From Cellvibrio sp. PSBB023 (lineage in GTDB: Bacteria; Pseudomonadota; Gammaproteobacteria; Pseudomonadales; Cellvibrionaceae): a DNA stretch of 64,000 nt. The stretch lies in contig NZ_CP019799.1 of the NCBI RefSeq assembly GCF_002007605.1, positions 3,326,001 through 3,390,000 on the forward strand, written 5' to 3'. Below, piece after piece: positions 1 through 8,919 of the stretch; the first letter of the stretch is position 1, and each line of letters begins with the position of its first letter. The notes beneath the pieces were generated by a model. That model saw only the letters and a list, made by a program, of their open reading frames with translations, was not told where the DNA came from and searched no databases. A program made the translations under genes and the position numbers.

Positions 1-105
1 ATCCACTCCACACAAAAATCAACAATACCAACACCAGTTGGGTGAGGGTTAAATCAGTCATAGGGGGGTATCCAATCGGTAAAGCGTTGTTTTGCGAACA
101 GGTGC

Positions 106-1236
106 TCAGGCTTCCGGTAGGCGGCAAAGTGGCATAGTCCGGTCAGCCCAAAAAGGGGCCTCTGCAAAACGTTCGGGCCCTTGGTAGGTAAGGCGCAATT
201 TGGCCAGATAGTGGGAGGCGACTGCAAGGAGTTCTTGCTGGAATGACTGTGCGGCATGCGGATTGTGCCAGCAGCCAGCGTTAATGGCCGTGGCAGCGCT
301 CTCGGCGGATGCCAGGGAATGAAATAAACCTTGGGATGAAATTGGATCGAAAGTGATGGCTGCATCACCGATTGCCAGAAAACCGGGCCCGGCTTTATCC
401 AGATTGGCGATATCCAACAACGCGGTTCCCGCTGGCCGACAGTGTATTTCCGCTGGCTGCACCTGTGCCAGCACATCGGCCAACAGGGGATAGCGACATG
501 CCCGGTTAAACAAGGCCTCCGGTTGTTGCAGGGCTATGCGCTCCGGGTGTTTGGCATCCAGGTGATAGGCAAGCACCCGGTGCCCATTGGCCAGCCTGAC
601 GCTATACCACCAGCCATCTTCATCGGCGACCAGGCGAGTGGTTGTATCCTCGTCACTCGCTGGAACCATAAGGAAACTGTGCAAACATACTTGCGCGTCT
701 TGTCTGATGTGATTCAACCCCAAGCGCCGCGCAAGACTGGCCGAGCGACCACTGGCATCAACAATAACCGGTGCCACATGCCGGGTATTGTCACCGTCAA
801 GCGCCAGCGTCCAGCGGTCATCCGCCCCTCTGGATACCTGAAAGTCCCGGCATCCGTATTGGATCTGCGCGCCGCGCTGAGTCGCCGCATTCAATAACAT
901 CTGTTCAAACTGTCGTCGATCAATGACCCACCCGGGGCCAGAGGGATCGCGCAGGCTGTCGCGCCAGACAGGCGCATTGCTATCCCAGATAGCAATGCTT
1001 GTACCGCGCTCCAGATGATCGCCGTCCAGGAATTCCTCAAACAACCCCAAACGCTGCAAGAGAACACGCGCCGCGCCGGGCAGCGACTCACCAATACGCA
1101 TCCCTGCTGCAGGTGACCACTGACGCTCCAACAATAGCACCTTCCTTGACGCCAAGCGTGCCGCAAGCGCCAGCCCTGCCGGGCCAGCCCCCAGGATAAT
1201 CACGTCCCAGCAACAGGTTTCCATCTCAGGGCTCAC
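106..1236 (-). CDS. LodB-like FAD-dependent oxidoreductase
   Basis: Probable flavoprotein that helps mature the LodA-like oxidase encoded just upstream; in the LodA/GoxA family such partners are needed to form the cysteine tryptophylquinone cofactor. An N-terminal Rossmann FAD-binding motif is visible (LGAGPAGLALAARL, about residues 15-28). A second FAD contact resembling the tryptophan-halogenase/geranylgeranyl-reductase group lies near residue 290 (IGDAAITFDPISSQG). The length of about 375 residues fits the family. The open frame begins at a GTG (1236) inside the lodA-like 3' end; an ATG at 1224, two bases past that gene's TGA, is an equally good start. Either way the genes are translationally coupled. 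No signal peptide is seen, so it should be cytoplasmic. Family and partnership are confident; the exact role is inferred from neighbours. Confidence 0.8.
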   Translation of the reverse strand: MSPEMETCCWDVIILGAGPAGLALAARLASRKVLLLERQWSPAAGMRIGESLPGAARVLLQRLGLFEEFLDGDHLERGTSIAIWDSNAPVWRDSLRDPSGPGWVIDRRQFEQMLLNAATQRGAQIQYGCRDFQVSRGADDRWTLALDGDNTRHVAPVIVDASGRSASLARRLGLNHIRQDAQVCLHSFLMVPASDEDTTTRLVADEDGWWYSVRLANGHRVLAYHLDAKHPERIALQQPEALFNRACRYPLLADVLAQVQPAEIHCRPAGTALLDIANLDKAGPGFLAIGDAAITFDPISSQGLFHSLASAESAATAINAGCWHNPHAAQSFQQELLAVASHYLAKLRLTYQGPERFAEAPFWADRTMPLCRLPEA

Positions 1237-3075
1237 GCCCCATAAACAAAGCGCGCTGGGCGTTAAGCGCCAGTGCTTGCTCGACAGCGTCCTGCTCCTT
1301 GCCGCCCCGATCTTCCACTTGCATGACCGGTGGAAAGTCCGCGTCGTTTTCGATACCTGGCCGCACCTCCACTATGCCCATCTCCGGGAAGCGATGAATC
1401 ATATTGGCGAGCTGTTGGTCATGTAACCCGAGGGTACGGTTCCAGTCCGAGCGCTTGTTAAACGCCGCCAAGCGCTGCTCGCGACTGAGTGATGCATCCA
1501 TCACTTGCTGGTAATTTTCCTCGCTCAATACCTGATTGGGCACCCGCGCAGGCCAGAAGGTGGGCAGATACGGGTCATATTGCCGGTCGTAACCCGAGCG
1601 ACAACTGGCGGTATCTGTCTGCCAGGGCACGGCCATCCAGCGGGTGATGGAACCCGGAAATTGGGCATAGAGCGGGCCGTTGTAAGACAGGGCTTCTGCG
1701 GAGGTCAGGGTACTGCCATAGTCTGGCTCGGGGTCTGCCTGTGGGCGATGGCGCCAGCGATAGGGTTCCTGGTACATGGTGCTGTGGCGAACAGGCCAGG
1801 TCATCTCGCAGCCGGGATGGAATGCATCCGCCAGGCAGAACTCCAGCGCGGCCTTATCCAGGCTGGCGGGCTGCTCCGGCACCGATACCTCATCCAGTGA
1901 CCCCGGCGGCACATAAGCTGGATCATAGTCCGCCATAAATTGCCCACGCGCCCAGTATTCGAGTTGGGCTAGTTGGGTAGTGGTCAGAGCATTCATGGCA
2001 TTGGTGACGGGCGGCATGGGGATATCCATCGCATCGCCATATACCCAGGGCCAGGGCTTCATGGAAATATCACCGCGATTCGGATTGCGGAAAGCATTAG
2101 CCACTGTGCGGCGCAACTCGGCATAGGTATCACCGGGCATCGCCAACTTTTGCAGATACCCAGGGTCAAGGAAATATTGCGGCATGCCATAGCCAAAACC
2201 CGCCGCAAAACCCGCGTTCATCCACTGCAAATCACACATGGCTTTGAGGATGGGATAAATGTCGTCCCTGAAGGATGGGCAAGTCGGGGCCGGCAACTGA
2301 CCTGCCGCTACCGCGACATCCGTCATAAGCGCGTACATAGTGCGCACAGATTTTTGTTGTGGGCCGTAATTGGGAGGCGCCACAACAACCCAGGCCGGCA
2401 GCACCTCCAGTGGCTTACCCTGTAAGGTTACGCGGGCGGTAACCGGGCCATCGCCCGTGTCATCGTACCAACCATCGTTGTTGGCAAAGGTGGTGGGCGG
2501 TTTGCCATCTATCGAGGCAGATTTTCCCAAACCGCCAAATACATGCAGCCGCCCTTCCTTATCGGTGCGCAACTCCCCAGAGGAACCTCGATATCAAAAA
2601 ACTGCCCGCCAGTGAAATGATAAGCCGGCCCTTGCGCCGCCGGTTTCGCAATGGTTTTTGCGCCGGGAGTAATCGATAGTTTATGGCGCTCGGTTTTGAT
2701 ATTGGCATTGCGCCGGGTTGATGCTGGCGCTGTCACTGCCTCGGGAATATCCAATGCCAATTCAAAGTTGTACCACGCCGCTTTGTGGTTGGCCAACTCC
2801 ACCGTCCATTCAATGTGAGTGGCATCATCCATCAACAATTCACGCACCACCTTCCCCTGCGCGTTGTAGCCGTAAATACGAAACTCAGCGACCTCACGCT
2901 TTAATGCACCAATCGAATCACGATAAAAACCCGGCGGTTGTGGATAGGGGTTTGGCACTTGCGGGCCAATGTAAAAACCATCTTCCTTTTTTGAATTTCC
3001 CACACGGGCAATGCCGATAGAGGGATGGATCTTGGCATATACAATATCCTGATCGTCCGGCAATTTCTGGGGCAT
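1226..3075 (-). pseudogene. LodA-like cysteine tryptophylquinone amino-acid oxidase, split by one frameshift
   Basis: LodA/GoxA enzymes oxidatively deaminate amino acids and release hydrogen peroxide, using a cofactor made from a Cys and a Trp. The N-terminal part starts at an ATG at 3075, eight bases after AAGGAG, and contains the family opening IHPSIGIARVGNS. The frame breaks at the C4 run at 2575-2578 (G4 in the gene); one extra G would join it to the second frame, which runs to the TGA at 1226. The rejoined protein would be about 610 residues, close to family size. Candidate cofactor residues are the Cys at 1808-1810 (in HPGCEMTW) and the Trp at 1622-1624 (in AVPWQTD), 62 residues apart, similar to the spacing remembered for LodA. 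Without correction the gene yields a truncated product. A sequencing error in the homopolymer is as likely as true decay. Confidence 0.75.
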
Positions 3076-3111
3076 TATCATTCTCCTTATTTGTGTCCTA
3101 TGAATAGTTTT

Positions 3112-4637
3112 TTATTTCGCCGTAGCAGGTTTATTCGCAAAGCCAAAAATAAAACTGTAATCCGTCGCGTAAGGTTTTCCACCCAATTGCGATTTTGCAT
3201 CGCGCGCAACACTGGCGTAGGCGTGGCAAGAAAGACAATTGAATCCCTGCGCATAGGTTTCCAGCATAGTGTTCGCTACGGGCACAGTATTCAGTGATGG
3301 GGTTTCACCGCTGATGGACAAAGGCGCCAGTGGCGGATTGCCCGGTGGACTATTGTCGTTAACTGCGGCCGACGACCAGAGCACGTTAACCAACAGATAA
3401 TTTGCAAAAACAGAATCAGCATTAGCGTTGGTAATCATTTGCTGCACGGCGCTATTTAATGAGGCGACATGATTGTCTGTTGTATCCTTGATAGGGAAAT
3501 CGCGGCTCACCCTGATCGGATACGCGGAGCAATTTCCGCTGGTATCCAAATAATACGCAGGCGATACATTTGCTGCACAAGAAGTTTGTGTAACCGCAAC
3601 GCCATTTGTCGTTTTGGGTTTACACGCTGCTGGTACTGCTTGCACTGAACAACTATTGTTGTAAAAGGTGTAATCGCCATCCACTGTGCCATCGGTTTTA
3701 ATCATTGCCGTATCGGGCGCATTATCCTTATGTTCAAACGTGGCCCAAATCCATTGCGGTTGCGACGCCGTTTTATGAATGATGTGCATACCCACGAGTG
3801 CAATGGTACTGGTGTTACAAGTCAAGCTTGCAGGGTCATAAATAATCGCCGTACTGGTTTTGTATTTTTTCCATTTCGGATTTTCCGGATCGCTAACACT
3901 CAACCAAGCCGCTTTAATTTCCAAACCGCCTTGTACATCGTCATAGCCCACAGGCATCACAATATTTTTGTGCTGCTTGATGTGTGCCGCTTGCACATCG
4001 GCGTTATATAACCCGTTGGCATTGATGTAATCATATTCGCTTTTACCCACTAAAATTTCGTAGTAGACCAGGTTGCCATTGCTATCCGCCAACCAATTGG
4101 GATTATTACCAGGAAACGCCTGGGACGCCTCTTTACTCATATTAAAACTACCCGGCATCCGGCTGGCCTGCATCACGCGAAGACCCAGCTGCTGCGCCAT
4201 TTTTTGACAGCTGGATGGCGCATCCGGCTGTTGCCCCAAGGTAAAGGGGGCTGCGCATTTGCGCGAAAAATACTTTTGGTATTGGCATAGGTTTCCCACA
4301 CGGATGTTTGCGCTATACCCGGCTCACCAAAACTGGCGGCAGATATATTTTTGTCCGGCTCTCCGGGCTGGGATGGATCAACCTGCCAGTTCAAACCGAT
4401 AAACGTTTGCCACGCAAAACAGTTAACACCATCCTGTGATGTAATAGGCGTATCACCTGGTGTGTTGTAATTGACTGCTGGCGCATTTAAACAAGGAAAT
4501 TTCACAGGAGCATTACTACTTGCCATTGCCGAAGCCGGAGCGGCCACTGTTGTCGGGGAAGGTTTTATGACTGATTCCTGACACCCGGTCAGCAACACAA
4601 ATAGAGCAGGTACGAGCGCTAATAATGTAGGATTCAT
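3112..4637 (-). pseudogene. c-type haem lipoprotein, split by one frameshift
   Basis: Not assigned to a named family. The upstream frame starts at 4637 with a lipoprotein signal peptide (lipobox LLTGC) and ends prematurely near 4173. The downstream frame continues the protein to 3112. The frames cross between the G5 run at 4246-4250 and the C4 run at 4234-4237 (plus-strand letters); one inserted base in either run restores a continuous protein of about 508 residues. A single haem-binding CxxCH motif (CLSCH, codons at 3223-3237) lies about 40 residues from the C-terminus. It would be an exported, lipid-anchored cytochrome-like protein, possibly an electron acceptor for a neighbouring oxidase, which is inference. 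The start lies three bases after the upstream gene's stop, with a good ribosome site inside that stop region. Confidence 0.6.
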
Positions 4638-4640
4638 GGC

Positions 4641-6383
4641 TTAATTTCCTTTTGCATTCACATACAACACACCCGGTAAAGGTACGGGCATATCACAATT
4701 TGGATTACGTAGGGTGACACCTTTTAAACCGGGGCTGACATTAGCTGCAACACTAATAGTGACAATGTAATTAAACTGACCATCACTACCAGTACTTTTT
4801 CCCGCTGGAACACCTGCCGTCGTATTGATCGCCGTAACCGTCACACTAATTCCGGTTTCGCTATTGCCCTGGTCATCCCAAAATGCAATTTCTGCATCCT
4901 TGAAATTGTCATTTGCGTAACTGGCTTGTAATGCGAGATCCGTCAGTGTTTGTCCCTGATTTATTTGAACGGGTAATTGCACAAACGGCGGATAAGGATT
5001 AACGCTTAACATCGCAAGCAAAACCGGATTGGCCAACAACATGCTTACTTGACCATTGGTATCCCCGGTTTTGTCACGCACAGGCGGCAAGAAACTTTGC
5101 GTAGGTTCACCTGTTGCCGGCGTCACTGCAGTTCCTGCAAGACAGACATGAAACGTATCTGCAATTTGTCCAGCGTAAAGAATAGGAACCGGCACCTGTG
5201 AACTACCTTGCACGGCATTACCCAGCAAAATATCGCTGACGGTGTAACCCAATGCTTCAGGCACCGCAAATTCTGCATGGAGAATTTGGTCATAGGTTGT
5301 ACCTGCCTGTTCAGCCGTACGCCCGCGAATCACTTTATAAAATTGACTAGCATCCATGCCATCCGGTGTTTTGTAACTGCTGAAATCCGGCCGTTGTAAA
5401 TACAAACCCACCGGATCGGTAAGCGTCACTTTGACTTTTAAATTTTTTACCAATTGATTCACTTGCAAACCAATATGCGGATCGCTATTTCGATAGGCAC
5501 GACCATAAGCACCTGCGCAAACCATGCGCTGCATGTTGTATTGATCGGGTGGTAACTGACGCAAAAGTGTCGCTTGTGCAGCGAGCATAATTTCTGCACC
5601 AATAGTATTGGGCGGGCTAGTCAAATGTACCGCGCCACCATAGGTTTCTGTCGCGACAGTACCTGAATTCCATTTGTTTAAGGGATTGTATGCAGCGCGT
5701 CCTGTTGTTGGATCTATCGCAAAACCTTTACCGTCTGTCGACAGCAACATTAAATCCTCAAGTACGACATTCGGGCTGACCAATTGTTGGTAAAGCGCAA
5801 GCACTTTTTCGGGCGATACTTGCCACAGGCTGTACCAATATTCCGGGTTCTCACAGGTGAATGCGATCTTGGTAATTTTTCCTTCTGCATTACGCGTTAC
5901 TGCCCACTCACAATATTCATCCAACCAACCACGCGGCCCTTGCGGATCATACTGTGCCCACTCATCAATCGGCTGCTGCCAATTTAAATTCGGGCAACGT
6001 TTGCTTGGAATAATAAAAGGCAAGCCGGTTGGAAAGGCTTTCGATTGTGGAATATTGCCAAAATCTGCCAGCGCATAAACCTGCGCATTATTCATTTGAT
6101 AAGGACTTTTTTCAGCCGACGAAAAATAAATCTTTAATCGATTTGGAAAAGCAGTCCAAAAAATAGGTTCGACAGGATTAGCAGCCGTAATATCTGCATT
6201 TTTGGGGTTCACATACCAATCGCAAGGCGCCTGATAATCAACTGTCCAAGGGTTACTCACCAGAGCGGCTTGAGTATAGGCATCAATCGCCAAATCCCAA
6301 GTTTGATTGAGCTTCTGTTGCAGGGAAGGGTTATCACTGAAATCCTGAATTAACGCAGGCGTGGAGAAAGTAAAATTTGGCAT
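4641..6383 (-). CDS. Unrecognised large protein of the LodA-like operon
   Basis: I do not recognise this family. The protein has 580 residues from the ATG at 6383, chosen because AAGGA lies seven bases upstream; an in-frame ATG 24 bases earlier lacks this. No signal peptide or membrane segment is visible. It is rich in Trp, Tyr and Pro with scattered Cys, for example in a PCDWYVNP segment near residue 55. The last 110 residues or so look like a beta-sandwich (alternating hydrophobic Thr/Val-rich strands after INQGQTLTDLALQ). It is the first gene of the operon leading into the haem lipoprotein, LodA-like and LodB-like genes, so a role as partner or substrate-handling protein of the oxidase is possible but unproven. 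Confidence 0.55.
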   Translation of the reverse strand: MPNFTFSTPALIQDFSDNPSLQQKLNQTWDLAIDAYTQAALVSNPWTVDYQAPCDWYVNPKNADITAANPVEPIFWTAFPNRLKIYFSSAEKSPYQMNNAQVYALADFGNIPQSKAFPTGLPFIIPSKRCPNLNWQQPIDEWAQYDPQGPRGWLDEYCEWAVTRNAEGKITKIAFTCENPEYWYSLWQVSPEKVLALYQQLVSPNVVLEDLMLLSTDGKGFAIDPTTGRAAYNPLNKWNSGTVATETYGGAVHLTSPPNTIGAEIMLAAQATLLRQLPPDQYNMQRMVCAGAYGRAYRNSDPHIGLQVNQLVKNLKVKVTLTDPVGLYLQRPDFSSYKTPDGMDASQFYKVIRGRTAEQAGTTYDQILHAEFAVPEALGYTVSDILLGNAVQGSSQVPVPILYAGQIADTFHVCLAGTAVTPATGEPTQSFLPPVRDKTGDTNGQVSMLLANPVLLAMLSVNPYPPFVQLPVQINQGQTLTDLALQASYANDNFKDAEIAFWDDQGNSETGISVTVTAINTTAGVPAGKSTGSDGQFNYIVTISVAANVSPGLKGVTLRNPNCDMPVPLPGVLYVNAKGN

Positions 6384-6579
6384 ATAAAATTCCTTGTACA
6401 TCAGCATGCAATTGGATGGAAAAATCCGTAAATAGCAGAAGAGTCAACAACCTAATTAAAAAATTAGTTACTTCTATCCCGTGAAGTAAAGCAGCTGGAT
6501 TGAACTATTCCACTAAAAAATATTACACGTGATTACATGGAAATCATTAATAAGAGGGTTTATACGCCAAAGACAATAA

Positions 6580-6613
6580 AAAAAACGGCAAGCTAAATAG
6601 CTGGCCGTTTTTT
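6580..6613. terminator. Bidirectional intrinsic terminator
   Basis: AAAAAACGGC pairs with GCCGTTTTTT, and AGCTA pairs with TAGCT inside the stem, giving a hairpin with A and T tracts on its two sides. It sits about 85 bases past the stop of the second DUF2931 gene and should end the minus-strand payload operon. The rest of the 6384-6698 gap is AT-rich and shows no gene; a promoter for the LodA-like operon must lie there but I cannot place it. Confidence 0.75.
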
Positions 6614-6698
6614 ACTTAGTCCGGAAATTAGGGTTTTATATAGAATTTTTCTACGCTTGCACCAAGCTTCTCTATAACCCACCATTTTTACATCAATC

Positions 6699-7712
6699 TC
6701 ACATCTCCGATTTGTAATGCTGTAGCTCTATCGATCCTTTACTGTTATACAACCGGACTTTTGTCAGGTTCTTTGGTAGAAAAGGTTCTATTTCAATATT
6801 CACTAACTCTTCAGTACCACCCAATTTATCAAATGCTGCATAGAGTTCTTTTTCATCAAAGCGCACTGTGAAAAAATATTGCTTCTCAGTTCCTTCAATG
6901 TAGCAACCAAACGAAATAAGCAATGGTAGAGGTCTCTCTTTTCTTAGAAGCTCTTTATCCAAGGGATAATCAAAACGGTAGTTTTCACCATTAAAAAATG
7001 ATAGTGAGAGATAGGTAGACATTTTTTCTGCTTTAAATATAGGCGACCATTTATAGGGAGTACGGTATTTTTCCCACAAGCCGAACGGAAGGCCGTTTTT
7101 TTCAATATCAGTAAGTTTTTCTATTCCTATCATTTCAATGATGTTGCGACGAACATAATCGTCTCTGTCATTAATCTTCCGTTGTGTTATATCAAATAAA
7201 TCATCCTCATAAGGTTCAGCCTGCCCAAAAAACACTTCCTGTGTTTCACGCCCTGTAAGCCAAACCGAAACAATACCACCAGGCGCAACACCTGCCATGA
7301 TAGTATTAAAAGTTGGGCGGTCTTTATCTCTAGCAACTCCTTCTTTAAACAAAGCAAGTATTTTTTCGTAAGGAAGATCAAAACTACCTTGGTAAAGTTT
7401 ATTTTCCGTAAAGGAAAAAAAACGAATATCCAAACGATCGGGCAAAGGTTTAAGGTCTTCACCGACAACGTGGGTTGATCTGCCTGTTCCCCAATGTGGA
7501 TTGATAGCCGCTGCGGTGGGAACGTATAAACCACCTTTTTCATTATGGAAATAGAAAGTACCGCTGATAATACGCATAGGGTAATTTTTTGGGGCGCTTT
7601 CTGTCGCTAGCCAGTGAAACTTGGTTTTATTTTTGGTGAACATATTTCCGCACCCAACTAAAGAAAGAATAAATATAAAAGCCAGTTTATACACAATGAC
7701 TTTAACCATCAT
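6699..7712 (-). CDS. DUF2931 lipoprotein, second (duplicated) Tle1 immunity candidate
   Basis: Probable periplasmic immunity protein for the Tle1-type lipase encoded at 8909-10252; DUF2931 lipoproteins are commonly found next to DUF2235 effectors. It has a lipoprotein signal peptide with lipobox LSLVGC (Cys about residue 21) and family motifs such as YPMRIISGTFYF, PDRLDIRFFSF and GVAPGG. The start is placed at the ATG at 7712 by analogy with the first copy, which starts with MMAK; the longer open frame to 7742 only reads the effector remnant. It has 337 residues, against 338 in the other copy. Most of the sequence is identical to that copy; changes cluster around residues 50-60 and about 220-260. 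This pattern fits duplication followed by specificity drift. Confidence 0.8.
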   Translation of the reverse strand: MMVKVIVYKLAFIFILSLVGCGNMFTKNKTKFHWLATESAPKNYPMRIISGTFYFHNEKGGLYVPTAAAINPHWGTGRSTHVVGEDLKPLPDRLDIRFFSFTENKLYQGSFDLPYEKILALFKEGVARDKDRPTFNTIMAGVAPGGIVSVWLTGRETQEVFFGQAEPYEDDLFDITQRKINDRDDYVRRNIIEMIGIEKLTDIEKNGLPFGLWEKYRTPYKWSPIFKAEKMSTYLSLSFFNGENYRFDYPLDKELLRKERPLPLLISFGCYIEGTEKQYFFTVRFDEKELYAAFDKLGGTEELVNIEIEPFLPKNLTKVRLYNSKGSIELQHYKSEM

Positions 7713-7812
7713 ACGCTTACCTCCAGCGTTGCCCTTTGTCATTAAAGCGGGGATGCAATCCTAATGAGTCTTTGAATGACATATGCAGATGATCGTGACG
7801 GATGCGTTTTAG
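7713..7812 (-). pseudogene. Remnant of the tle1-like 3' end
   Basis: About 100 bases upstream of the second DUF2931 gene are clearly homologous to the last 33 codons or so of the phospholipase gene (compare 8920-9023). The reading RFNDKGQRWR is kept and then meets TAA where the intact gene has CAA. Homology fades past about 7812. It shows that the duplicated block comprised the effector tail plus immunity gene. Confidence 0.8.
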
Positions 7813-7861
7813 CGGTGGATATTAGGGCTGACACAATATTGCGGGGTATGTCTTGTAAATA

Positions 7862-7893
7862 AAAAATGGCGGAACCTATGGTCCGCCATTTTT
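7862..7893. terminator. Intrinsic terminator after first DUF2931 gene
   Basis: AAAAATGGCGGA pairs with TCCGCCATTTTT around a short loop, ten bases past the stop of the first immunity gene. It may reduce transcription into the second copy. Confidence 0.75.
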
Positions 7894-7902
7894 ACATTCA
7901 TC

Positions 7903-8919
7903 TTACAATTCTGATTTGTAATGCTTTAACTCTATTGATCCTTTACTGTTATACAGCCTTACTTTTGTGAGGTTCTTGGGTAGGAAGGGTTCTATTTCAA
8001 TATTCACTAACTCTTCAGTGCCGCCCAATTTATCAAATGCTGCATAAAGTTCTTTTTCATCAAAGCGCACGACAAAAAAGTATTGTTTCGATGTACCCTC
8101 AATATAACAACCAAAACCGATCAACAACGGGAGAGGACGGGGTGCCTTCAACACTTCTTCGCTAAAAGGATAATCCAAGCGATAACTCTCACCATTAAAA
8201 AAACTATACTTGGTATCATTTGATAATTTCTTTTCCGTGCGCAAAACCGTTGCCCATTTATAGGGAGTACGGTATTTTTCCCACAACCCAAAGGGAACAC
8301 CATTTTTTTCAATATCCGTCAGCTTTTCTATACCAATCATTTCAATTATGTTGCGGCGAACATAATCGTCCCTATCATTGATTTTCCGTTGAGTTATATC
8401 AAATAAATCATCCTCGTAAGGTTTAGCTTGTCCGAAAAAAACTTCCCGTGTTTCACGCCCTGTAAGCCAAACCGAAACAACACCTCCAGGCGCAACACCG
8501 ACCATAATAGTATTAAAAGTTGGGCGGTCTTTATCTCTCGCTACCCCGTCTTTAAACAAAGAAAGTATTTTTTCATAAGGAAGATCAAAACTACCTTGGT
8601 ATAGTTTATTTTCAGTGAAAGAAAAAAAACGGATGTCCAAACGATCTGGCAAAGGTTTAAAGTCTTCACCGACAACATGGGTTGATTCACCTGTGCCCCA
8701 ATAATAACCAATACTGGCAGCAGTTGGCACATAAAGCCCCCCTTTTTCATTATGGTAATAAAAAGTACCGCTAATAATACGCATAGGGTAATGCCTTGGG
8801 GCGCTTTCTGTCGCCAGCCAGTGAAACTTGGTTTTGTTTTTGGTGAACATATTTCCGCACCCGACTAAAGAAAGAATAAATATAAAAGCCAGTTTGTAAA
8901 CGATTAATTTAGCCATCAT
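7903..8919 (-). CDS. DUF2931 lipoprotein, first Tle1 immunity candidate
   Basis: Probable cognate immunity lipoprotein for the adjacent DUF2235 phospholipase. The start ATGATGGCTAAA overlaps the effector's last codons and TAA stop, with GGAGG seven bases upstream, so the pair is translationally coupled, as expected for toxin and antidote. The N-terminus is a lipoprotein signal peptide ending LSLVGC, placing the mature protein in the periplasm where the lipase acts. The 338-residue body carries the DUF2931 pattern (YPMRIISGTFYY, PDRLDIRFFSF, GVAPGG followed by VSVWLTG). Its paralogue lies immediately downstream. The family assignment is from recognition of the motifs; the immunity role follows from context. 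Confidence 0.82.
   Translation of the reverse strand: MMAKLIVYKLAFIFILSLVGCGNMFTKNKTKFHWLATESAPRHYPMRIISGTFYYHNEKGGLYVPTAASIGYYWGTGESTHVVGEDFKPLPDRLDIRFFSFTENKLYQGSFDLPYEKILSLFKDGVARDKDRPTFNTIMVGVAPGGVVSVWLTGRETREVFFGQAKPYEDDLFDITQRKINDRDDYVRRNIIEMIGIEKLTDIEKNGVPFGLWEKYRTPYKWATVLRTEKKLSNDTKYSFFNGESYRLDYPFSEEVLKAPRPLPLLIGFGCYIEGTSKQYFFVVRFDEKELYAAFDKLGGTEELVNIEIEPFLPKNLTKVRLYNSKGSIELKHYKSEL

Noticed and set aside
442..897. Plus-strand open frame antisense to the LodB-like gene
   Set aside because: No recognisable domain, and the minus-strand frame has FAD-binding motifs across it.
6452..6467. AT-rich palindrome CTAATTAAAAAATTAG
   Set aside because: Too short and AT-rich to distinguish from background; no gene is correctly placed for an operator call.
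7713..7742. Longer start for the second DUF2931 gene
   Set aside because: The extra codons come from the effector remnant, and the other copy starts at the equivalent inner ATG.
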